From: an uncultured Selenomonadales bacterium
GTDB taxonomy: Bacteria > Bacillota > Negativicutes > Selenomonadales > Selenomonadaceae
Direction: 5' to 3'
Length of the DNA: 5,658 nucleotides
NCBI GenBank assembly: GCA_947305445.1
Contig: CAMZDU010000093.1
Span: forward strand, 1 to 5,658
In this document: one piece after another, positions 1 through 5,069 of the stretch
Numbering within the stretch: position 1 is the first letter of the stretch
How the letters are laid out: each line of letters opens with the position of its first letter
Position numbers and translations under genes: made by a program
The notes under the pieces: generated by a model
The model's database searches: none
Told to the model about the DNA's origin: nothing
The model's input: the letters and a program-made list of their open reading frames with translations, nothing else

Positions 1-381
1 GGGGTTATCAATCTTGCCCAAACGCGTGTAACTGTAACTCGTCGCGAAGTCCTTCAAAAAAATTACAACGCAATTCGCACCGAACAACATCAAGTCGCCG
101 GCGTGAATCTGTCCGACGTGCACTGAATCGCTCGGCAAATCTTCATCGAGGTAAAAATATTTTTCGTTGCCGTTGAGTTCGGTTGATTCGACTTCAAGCG
201 GCAACTTCCTTGCAAAGGCGCGGGCAGTCGGATTGTCTTCGAGCGTCGCGGAAAAATTTTTGCCGTTGACAGAAATATTTATCGTGTTCAAAAATTTTGC
301 CTCCCGTGCTTGCGAATTGTCACTGCAACCCGTCAACAACAGCGCGAGTAAACTCGACGCTGTAAAAAATTTTTTCATCAT
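1..381 (-). CDS. Lipoprotein with a cyclophilin-like domain (C-terminus cut by window edge)
   Basis: Seen: 127 codons are open from ATG 381-379 to the left edge. The N-terminus is MMKKFF followed by a hydrophobic stretch ending in the lipobox LLTGC, so Cys19 would be lipidated after signal peptidase II cleavage and the protein would be membrane-anchored outside the cytoplasm. After a short linker, residues 33-127 match the pattern I know for the bacterial cyclophilin-like family: ISVNGKNFSATLEDNPTARAF, then a TELNGNEKYFYL stretch, HAGDLMLFG, and SYSYTRLGKIDNP. Only some 10-20 residues should be missing. Known: this family has the cyclophilin-type barrel, but prolyl isomerase activity is generally unproven. 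The start overlaps the stop of the upstream acetyltransferase (ATGA, 378-381), so translational coupling is likely. A second ATG at 378-376 lies 8 bases from the GGAAGGG ribosome site against 5 for the first, and may be the real start. The function is unknown. Confidence 0.85.
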   Translation of the reverse strand, partial: MMKKFFTASSLLALLLTGCSDNSQAREAKFLNTINISVNGKNFSATLEDNPTARAFARKLPLEVESTELNGNEKYFYLDEDLPSDSVHVGQIHAGDLMLFGANCVVIFLKDFATSYSYTRLGKIDNP

Positions 382-995
382 ATGTGCCCTTCCAAATAAT
401 CGACGGGCGCACCTTCCGGCAAATCGTTGTCGACTTTGCGGATAAATTTCGCGGGCACGCCGCCGACGACGGTGTAGGGTTCCACGTCGCGGGTGACGAC
501 CGCTCCGGCCGCAATGACCGACCATTCGCCGACGGTGACGCCCTGCAAAATCACGGCATTTGAGCCAATCCAAACGTTGTCGCCAATGACAATCGGCTTG
601 TAGTAAAGTTTGCGACTCTGACTCGGCGCGAGAGCATGCGTCGCCGTTGCGAGAACGACATTGTGCCCGATAAGTACGCCGTCGCCGATTGTTATGCCGC
701 CCTGATCTTGGAAGTGACAGCCCGCGTTGACGAAAACATTTTTGCCGAAGGTGATGTTCTTGCCGAAATCTGCAGTAAACGGCGGAAACAGTCTGAACGT
801 CGGGTCGACCTGCCGATTTGTCAGCCGCGACATAATCTCGACGATCTCTTCGGGCGTGTGATAGACGGCATTCAGTTCCATTTCGATGCGGCGACTTTCT
901 TGACACAACTCACGGAAAAAATCCAACCGTTCGGGATTTTTGTTCGCGGGATGATTCGCGTCAAGAAAACTCGCACACAGTTCATCAATCGTCAT
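378..995 (-). CDS. Sugar O-acetyltransferase, maltose/galactoside acetyltransferase family (hexapeptide repeat)
   Basis: The 205-residue product should transfer acetyl from acetyl-CoA to a hydroxyl of a sugar or similar acceptor in the cytoplasm, as a left-handed beta-helix trimer. Seen: a helical N-terminal part (about 1-70), then the PPFTADFGKNITFG motif (71-84). Hexapeptide repeats follow (ITIGDGVLIGHNVVL, then IVIGDNVWIGSNAVILQGVTVG), and GGVPAKFIRKV closes the helix at 178-188. His120 in the ATATHAL stretch aligns with the catalytic His of the family. The length fits family members of about 185-210 residues. The ATG at 995 is chosen because GGAGGG lies 7 bases upstream; the open frame reaches further up only through a TTG codon. 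It follows the broken decarboxylase by 45 bases with no clear terminator between, and overlaps the next gene by 4 bases. The N-terminal region lacks an obvious classical maltose-acetyltransferase motif, so the acceptor cannot be assigned; maa, lacA or nodL would be over-naming. Confidence 0.92.
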   Translation of the reverse strand: MTIDELCASFLDANHPANKNPERLDFFRELCQESRRIEMELNAVYHTPEEIVEIMSRLTNRQVDPTFRLFPPFTADFGKNITFGKNVFVNAGCHFQDQGGITIGDGVLIGHNVVLATATHALAPSQSRKLYYKPIVIGDNVWIGSNAVILQGVTVGEWSVIAAGAVVTRDVEPYTVVGGVPAKFIRKVDNDLPEGAPVDYLEGHI

Positions 996-1002
996 AAAAA
1001 TT

Positions 1003-1008
1003 CCCTCC
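1003..1008 (-). promoter_or_regulatory. Ribosome binding site of the acetyltransferase
   Basis: GGAGGG on the minus strand lies 7 bases (AATTTTT) before ATG 995. It fixes that start over the upstream TTG in the same frame, which would place the ribosome site inside the coding region. Confidence 0.8.
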
Positions 1009-1040
1009 AAAAATATTTTGCGCCGATTGTCGCGAAAAGT

Positions 1041-2500
1041 TCATGCCATAATCTGCAATCGACGAATAGACATGTCTTCGGGGCCGGTCATTTGACAGCC
1101 CTTGCGTTTGGCGTAGCGCACGTAATCCAAAATCTCGCGGGTGATTCGCTCGCCAGGAGCAAGAATCGGAATGCCGGGCGGATAGCACATCAAAAATTCC
1201 GCCGCAGTTTTGTCGACGGTCTGTTCAATCGGCAACGAGACTTTGTCGGCATAAAAAGCCTCTTTGGGCGCGGCGTCAACAATCGGGTCAATGTATTCGA
1301 CTTTCATCAGCCGCGACGGATCTTTGCGATAGATGCGCTTGATGTCCGCCAGAGCACTGACGAGCCGCTCAATATCTTTAACGCGGTCGCCGACGGAGAC
1401 GTAAGCCAGCACGTTGGCAATGTCGCCGAACTCCAGCTGAATATATATTCGTCGCGCAAAATGTCGTAAACCTCCACGCCCGCCAAACCGACCGCCCGCG
1501 TAAAGACAGACAGCTTCGTCACGTCGAAATCAAAGACCGAATCGCCGTCCGTCAACTCCTTGCCGTAAGCATACCAGCCGCCGAGGAAGTTAATTTCGTC
1601 GCGGGCGTATTCGACCAGCTCAATCACCTTGTCGAAAATTTCCGCGCCGCGCAGAGCCAAATTCCGCCGCGAAATGTCAAGACTTGCCATAAGCAGATAA
1701 GAACCGCTCGTCGACTGCGTAAGGTTTATAATCTGGTGAACGTAGCCGGCGTTTATGTTCGCGCCCGTCAACAACAGAGAACTTTGCGTGAGTGAGCCGC
1801 CGCTTTTGTGCATGGAGACCGACGCCATATCTGCGCCGACACTCATTGCCGAAGGCGGCAATTTTTTGCTGAAGTAAAAGTGCGTGCCGTGAGCTTCGTC
1901 CGCCAAAAGTTTCATGCCGTGCGCATGCGCAACTTCGGTTATCGTCGCAATGTCGGAGCAAATGCCGTAGTAAGTCGGATTGTTGACGAGAACGGCTTTG
2001 GCGTCGGGATTATTTTTTATTGCGGCGATAACGTCGGCGACCTTCATGCCGAGAGAAATTCCGAGCCGCTCGTCGACTTGCGGATTGACGTAGACGGGTA
2101 CCGCGCCGCACAAAATCAGCGCGTTGATTGCGGAGCGGTGGACGTTTCGCGGCAGAATAATTTTCTCGCCGGGCTTGCACGTGGAAAGAATCATTGCCTG
2201 CACCGCCGAAGTCGTGCCGCCGACCATAAAGAACGAATGCGCCGCGCCGAATGCTTCCGCCGCCAAAATTTCCGCGTCGCGAATCACGCTGACGGGGTGA
2301 CATAGATTGTCCAGCGGCTTCATGGAGTTGACGTCCACATCTAGGCACGCTTGCCCCAAAAATTCTGCAAGCTCGCGATTGCCGCGCCCGCGTTTGTGTC
2401 CGGGCACGTCAAAGGGCACGAGCCGCGTCGCTTTCATCTTGGTCAAGGCCTCCAGAATCGGAGCGCGTTCCTGCGTCAAGTATTCGTCTCGCAAAATCAT
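1041..2500 (-). pseudogene. Arg/Lys/Orn decarboxylase (SpeA/Cad type, PLP fold-type I), interrupted by a frameshift
   Basis: An intact member would decarboxylate arginine, lysine or ornithine to a polyamine precursor, using PLP, in the cytoplasm. Seen in the N-terminal part (ATG 2500 to about 1445, 352 codons): PFDVPGHKRGRG (29-40), the aldimine pocket MVGGTTSAVQAM (92-103), PRNVHRSA, NNPTYYG, DEAHGTHF (201-208) and the PLP lysine in SMHKSGG (Lys232). The frame then breaks after VYDILRDEY. It resumes one base out of phase at ATT 1442 with IQLEFGDIANVLAYVSVGDR and runs to TGA 1041, including the C-terminal hallmark CYPPGIPILAPGE. Restoring one base (probably an Asn or Gly codon at 1443-1444) gives 486 residues, normal for the short Bacillota form. 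Unrepaired, translation ends at 1307 and loses the C-terminal domain. Start: ATG 2500 fits family N-termini. TTG 2494 has AGGTGA 5 bases upstream, and ATG 2599 is in frame but lies before a terminator. The substrate cannot be told from sequence alone. The gene may be truly broken, or this may be a sequencing error. Confidence 0.9.
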
Positions 2501-2524
2501 CACCTGCCGAAAATTTTCTGACGC

Positions 2525-2553
2525 ATTATCGCAAAAAAAAATCAGCCCCGCAA
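2525..2553 (-). promoter_or_regulatory. Candidate sigma-70 promoter for the decarboxylase
   Basis: On the minus strand, TTGCGG (2553-2548) and GATAAT (2530-2525) are 17 bases apart, with TGC directly before the -10 box (extended -10). Transcription would begin near 2518, giving a leader of about 18 bases to ATG 2500. The spacer contains the T-run of the upstream terminator, so the two signals overlap. The -35 box matches the consensus at the TTG only. This is an inference from sequence pattern. Confidence 0.4.
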
Positions 2554-2562
2554 CAGGAGCTG
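2533..2562 (-). terminator. Intrinsic terminator after the TPR gene
   Basis: On the minus strand, TCAGCTCC and GGGGCTGA form an 8-bp stem with one U-G wobble and a 6-base loop (TGTTGC), followed by nine T. Read on the plus strand, the wobble becomes a C-A mismatch, so the hairpin is built for leftward transcription. It lies 34 bases past the TPR stop and ends the rpe-TPR transcript, at least in part. Its position argues that the decarboxylase starts downstream of it, near 2500. Confidence 0.75.
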
Positions 2563-2595
2563 AAAATTTTTTGAAACGTCGTCGCGGCGAAGTCG

Positions 2596-3444
2596 TCATT
2601 TATCGCCTTCAAGAAATTTTTTTGCTGCCGAGCCGTAAAAGCCGAGCTTCTTGGCACGCAAAAAATCTTCGCGGGCTTTGTCGTTCTCACCGAAATTTTT
2701 GTAATAAAGGCCGCGGAAATAATAAGCGTATTTGTTTTTCGGGTTGAGACGAATCGAGGCGTTCAAGTCGTCAATCGCTTCGGAGTGTTTGCCCGCCAAC
2801 AGATTGTTCGCGCCGCGAATCCACAGGGCATCCGTGTGATTCGGGTCGAGCCGCAAAACTTTTTCGGCGTCGTAACCGGCATTTGTAAATTCGCCCAGCC
2901 CAACAAAAATCATCGCACGCTTAAAATAAATTTGTGCGTCGTTCGGATTCAAGGCGGCCGCCTCCGTCAAAAGTGCAATCGCCTCGTCGTTTTTGTTGTC
3001 GTACCAAAACTTCATGGCCTCGTCGACTTTTTTGTTGGCGAGAGAAATTTTATCGGCGACGGGCATGTTGTTGAAACTTTCCAAGCGGCGATTCAAGTCG
3101 TCGGCGTCAATGTCGACAACAACCCGCGCACGAATCAAAAGGTCTTCGCGCTCGTACAAGGTCTCAATGACTTTCAAGACTGCGCCCGTCTGAGCGGTGA
3201 TTACGTCCTCGACAAGTTCCAAATCTTCGGTGCGCGAATGACTTTGAACCAGGACGCCGGCTTTTTCCAGCGCGTTGCGAAGTGCTCTATCCTTCGCACT
3301 TTGTTTGGCGGTTTCGAGTGTGTCGCGCTCGCCCATTATGTATTCGCCGACGCCGTTATAGGTTTGAACTGCGGCGTTGAGTGTTGAAGTGAAAAGCAGA
3401 TTGCCGCCGATAATTAACGCCGCGATAAATTTTTTGCCTAGCAT
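2596..3444 (-). CDS. Exported TPR protein with FlgT-N/LPP20-like N-terminal domain
   Basis: The product has 282 residues. Seen: a cleavable signal peptide (LGKKFIAALIIGGNLLFTSTLNAA, cut near residue 24-25), with no lipobox Cys. Residues 27-118 hold a GVGEY start, then AKQSAKDRALRNALEKAGV, an acidic helix ending in VEDVITAQTGAVL, and LLIRARVVVDID. This layout resembles the N-terminal domain of FlgT and related LPP20-like exported proteins. Four TPR-like units of 34 residues follow, at about 136-169, 170-203, 204-237 and 238-269, with conserved N/DP turns (ALNPND, RLDPNH, RLNPKN). TPRs usually bind proteins; no catalytic motif is visible. The ATG at 3444 has GAGG 8 bases upstream, and this site lies inside the last codons of rpe, whose stop is only 3 bases away, so the two are co-transcribed. 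A terminator follows. The role is unknown: perhaps a periplasmic or envelope scaffold. There is no flagellar gene nearby to support a FlgT function. Confidence 0.85.
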   Translation of the reverse strand: MLGKKFIAALIIGGNLLFTSTLNAAVQTYNGVGEYIMGERDTLETAKQSAKDRALRNALEKAGVLVQSHSRTEDLELVEDVITAQTGAVLKVIETLYEREDLLIRARVVVDIDADDLNRRLESFNNMPVADKISLANKKVDEAMKFWYDNKNDEAIALLTEAAALNPNDAQIYFKRAMIFVGLGEFTNAGYDAEKVLRLDPNHTDALWIRGANNLLAGKHSEAIDDLNASIRLNPKNKYAYYFRGLYYKNFGENDKAREDFLRAKKLGFYGSAAKKFLEGDK

Positions 3445-3447
3445 AAA

Positions 3448-4122
3448 TCAATCCTCGTCGCTGTGAATAATTTCGTTGCCGCGAATGTCTTTGATTGCTT
3501 GAGCCACGTCGGGTGCGCAGTAAATCGCCGAACCTGCAACCAAAACGTTCGCACCTGCTTCGCGCACGAGCACGGAAGTTTCCGCGTTGATGCCGCCGTC
3601 AACTTCGATGTCGCATTCGGTCTCCATCTCTTCAATCATGTGATAGAGCATGTGAATTTTGCCGAGCATGGATTCGATAAATTTTTGTCCGCCGTAGCCG
3701 GGATTGACCGTCATAACCAAAATCATGTCGGCGTATTCGATAAGCTCCTCGATTGCCGAAAGTGACGTACCGGGGCAGAGCGCGATGCCCGCCTTGCAAC
3801 CCAGCTCGTGAATTTTTTGGATAACTCTGTGCGCGTGATTGGTCGCCTCGACGTGGAAAGTGATGATGTCCGCGCCGGCCTTGGCGACGCTTTCCAGTTG
3901 CGTTTCGGGGTGCTCAACCATAAGGTGCACGTCAAGCACGGCGTCGGTGCATTTGCGCAAGTCTTTGATGACGGTCGCGCCGAGCGTAATTTCCGGCACG
4001 AACGAGCCGTCCATAACGTCGACGTGAATATATTCCGCGCCCGCGTCCGTAACCTTTTTGATATCGTCGGCCAGGTGAGCAAAGTCTGCCGAAAGTATCG
4101 ACGGTGCAATAATCGTTGCCAT
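3448..4122 (-). CDS. rpe: Ribulose-phosphate 3-epimerase
   Basis: It interconverts D-ribulose 5-phosphate and D-xylulose 5-phosphate in the pentose phosphate pathway, in the cytoplasm. Seen: a 224-residue TIM barrel of normal family length, opening with IAPSILSADFAHL (Ser8). Metal and catalytic residues are His33 and Asp35 in IHVDVMDGSFVPEITLG, His66 in DVHLMVEHPE, and Asp175 in IEVDGGIN. The phosphate-binding motifs MTVNPGYGGQKF (137-148) and VAGSAIY (195-201) are intact, so the enzyme should be active. The ATG at 4122 has GGGAGGA 7 bases upstream. It is the first gene of the leftward unit and is followed after 3 bases by the TPR gene. It lacks the rsgA and prkC neighbours often seen beside rpe in Bacillota, although such genes could lie outside the window. 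The C-terminal tail (HSDED) is acidic; its codons carry the next gene's ribosome site. Confidence 0.97.
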   Translation of the reverse strand: MATIIAPSILSADFAHLADDIKKVTDAGAEYIHVDVMDGSFVPEITLGATVIKDLRKCTDAVLDVHLMVEHPETQLESVAKAGADIITFHVEATNHAHRVIQKIHELGCKAGIALCPGTSLSAIEELIEYADMILVMTVNPGYGGQKFIESMLGKIHMLYHMIEEMETECDIEVDGGINAETSVLVREAGANVLVAGSAIYCAPDVAQAIKDIRGNEIIHSDED

Positions 4123-4129
4123 AAAAAAT

Positions 4130-4136
4130 TCCTCCC
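4130..4136 (-). promoter_or_regulatory. Ribosome binding site of rpe
   Basis: GGGAGGA on the minus strand lies 7 bases (ATTTTTT) before ATG 4122. It closely resembles the acetyltransferase start region in both core and T-rich spacer. Confidence 0.8.
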
Positions 4137-4152
4137 GTTAATAAAGTAAGTG

Positions 4153-4180
4153 TTGAAACTCGAAAGAGTTCTGATATAAT
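4153..4180 (+). promoter_or_regulatory. Sigma-70 promoter, rightward (trmD)
   Basis: TTGAAA (4153-4158) and a perfect TATAAT (4175-4180) are separated by 16 bases, with TG one base before the -10 box (TGATATAAT, extended -10). The predicted start is near 4187, leaving a leader of about 155 bases before trmD. No better rightward promoter is visible closer to trmD; a TAAAAT at 4327-4332 has no matching -35 box. A 5-bp dyad fills the spacer. Confidence 0.65.
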
Positions 4181-4184
4181 TCAA

Positions 4185-4205
4185 GCGAACAGTTTTCTTG
4201 TTCGT
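4185..4205 (+). other. Inverted repeat at the predicted trmD transcript start
   Basis: CGAACA (4186-4191) and TGTTCG (4199-4204) are perfect inverted copies. With flanking and inner G-U pairs the RNA stem could reach 8 bp around a 5-base loop. It begins at the predicted start of the rightward transcript, so it could be an operator or a 5'-end stem-loop. The role is unknown. Confidence 0.4.
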
Positions 4206-4267
4206 AATACTGTCCACTTCGTAAAAGGTGACATTGCCAAAACAATCGAATCGTAGCCAGCAAAAAA

Positions 4268-4296
4268 AATATAGCGCAAAAGACAAAAACAGTCAA
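4268..4296 (-). promoter_or_regulatory. Sigma-70 promoter, leftward (rpe)
   Basis: On the minus strand, TTGACT (4296-4291) and TATATT (4273-4268) are separated by exactly 17 bases, each one mismatch from consensus. The predicted start is near 4261, giving rpe a leader of about 139 bases. It points toward the trmD promoter, so the two transcripts would be complementary between about 4187 and 4261. Confidence 0.65.
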
Positions 4297-4342
4297 CGCA
4301 CATTATTTCCAATGTCAACTTTTAATTAAAATAAGAGTGCAT

Positions 4343-5023
4343 ATGTTAATCGATATTATAACGTTGTTTCCCGAAATGTTCGGCGGCGTCTTCGGCGAGA
4401 GCATAATCAAACGCGCCGTCGATAAAAATATTCTGCAGGTGAGATTTACGCAACTGCGCGACTTCGCCTATGACAAGCACCGACAAGTTGACGACTCGCC
4501 CTTCGGTGGCGGCGCGGGCCTGGTGCTAAAGCCCGAACCCGTCTATCGTGCCGTGCGTGACGTGCTCGGAAAATCCGACGAAAATCTTTCGCGCAGGATA
4601 ATCATCACCGACCCCAGCGGCGAAGTTTTCACGCAAGCCAAAGCCAAAGAACTTGCCGCGCTTGACCAAATTATTTTTGTTTGCGGACATTACGAAGGCT
4701 TCGACGCCAGGATTTACGATTTGGCTGACGAATTGATTTCAATCGGCGACTACGTACTCACCGGCGGCGAATTGCCGGCGATGGTTATCGTCGACGCCGT
4801 GGCGCGAATGTTGCCAAATGTTTTGGGCTCGGCGGAGTCTGCCGCAACCGATTCATTCTTCGACGGAATGCTCGGTTTTCCGCAATATACCCGCCCGCGT
4901 GACTTCGAGGGCAAACTAGTCCCCGAAGTGTTGCTGTCTGGCAATCACGCCGAAATAAAAAAATGGCGCGAGACTCAAGCTTTAACTTTAACCCGCGCAC
5001 GCAGACCAGACTTGATTAATTAG
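4343..5023 (+). CDS. trmD: tRNA (guanine-N1)-methyltransferase
   Basis: It methylates N1 of G37, next to the anticodon, with S-adenosylmethionine, which prevents +1 frameshifting; it is a cytoplasmic dimer of the SPOUT class. Seen in 226 residues: IDIITLFPEMF at the start, DDSPFGGGAGLVLKPEP (50-66), the knot/SAM loop CGHYEGFDARI (114-124), SIGDYVLTGGELPAM (133-147), catalytic Asp170 in TDSF, PQYTRP (180-185) and PEVLLSGNHAEIKKWR (194-209). All core motifs are present and the length is slightly short but normal. The usual Glu of the GxDER segment is Ala here (DARI, residue 122). The ATG at 4343 is preferred over the in-frame GTG at 4337 because known TrmD proteins begin right at this point. 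The ribosome site (AAGAG, 5 bases upstream of CAT-ATG context) is weak. It is not preceded by rpsP or rimM, and rplS is not next, so it is apart from the common ribosomal cluster. Confidence 0.97.
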   Translation: MLIDIITLFPEMFGGVFGESIIKRAVDKNILQVRFTQLRDFAYDKHRQVDDSPFGGGAGLVLKPEPVYRAVRDVLGKSDENLSRRIIITDPSGEVFTQAKAKELAALDQIIFVCGHYEGFDARIYDLADELISIGDYVLTGGELPAMVIVDAVARMLPNVLGSAESAATDSFFDGMLGFPQYTRPRDFEGKLVPEVLLSGNHAEIKKWRETQALTLTRARRPDLIN

Positions 5024-5041
5024 GAATGATTTGGCGACCGA

Positions 5042-5047
5042 TATAAT
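5042..5047 (+). promoter_or_regulatory. Possible -10 box before the membrane-anchored protein
   Basis: A perfect TATAAT lies 18 bases after the trmD stop and 22 before ATG 5070. No -35 box lies at 16-18 bases; TTGATT at 5012-5017 is 24 bases away. The gene is therefore as likely to be read from the trmD transcript, since no terminator is seen between the two. Confidence 0.25.
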
Positions 5048-5069
5048 TTCGATGAGTTTGGAGTTAGAA

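Noticed and set aside
996..1040. Terminator between decarboxylase and acetyltransferase
   Set aside because: There is a T-run but no stable GC stem next to it; the two genes probably share a transcript.
1435..1455. Programmed ribosomal frameshift in the decarboxylase
   Set aside because: There is no heptameric slippery sequence, no upstream ribosome-site stimulator at the right spacing and no clear downstream pseudoknot; a simple indel in an AT run explains it better.
636..1469. Long plus-strand open frame of 277 codons
   Set aside because: It is antisense to the acetyltransferase and the decarboxylase end, whose minus-strand frames carry clear family motifs; it has no recognisable domain and no ribosome site.
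1808..3387. Plus-strand open frames opposite the decarboxylase and TPR gene (1808-2305, 2307-2747, 2785-3387)
   Set aside because: Their products are rich in Arg, His, Val and Asn with no motif, typical of the reverse complement of codon-biased genes.
4186..4204. LexA/SOS-box-like GAAC...GTTC
   Set aside because: The Gram-positive LexA site needs four bases between the half-sites; here they are nine apart.
3723..4286. Minus-strand open frame overlapping rpe and running into the gap
   Set aside because: It is out of frame with an unmistakable rpe; the product is Arg/Ser/Thr-rich low-quality sequence, and it spans the predicted rpe promoter region.
4337..4342. GTG start for trmD two codons upstream
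   Set aside because: The ribosome site would be even weaker, and TrmD proteins begin at the MxIDIITLFP segment, so ATG 4343 fits.
5052..5069. In-frame ATG 5052 as start of the membrane-anchored protein
   Set aside because: It has no ribosome site, and it would put acidic residues (SLELE) before the basic anchor start; GGAG 6 bases before ATG 5070 fits better.
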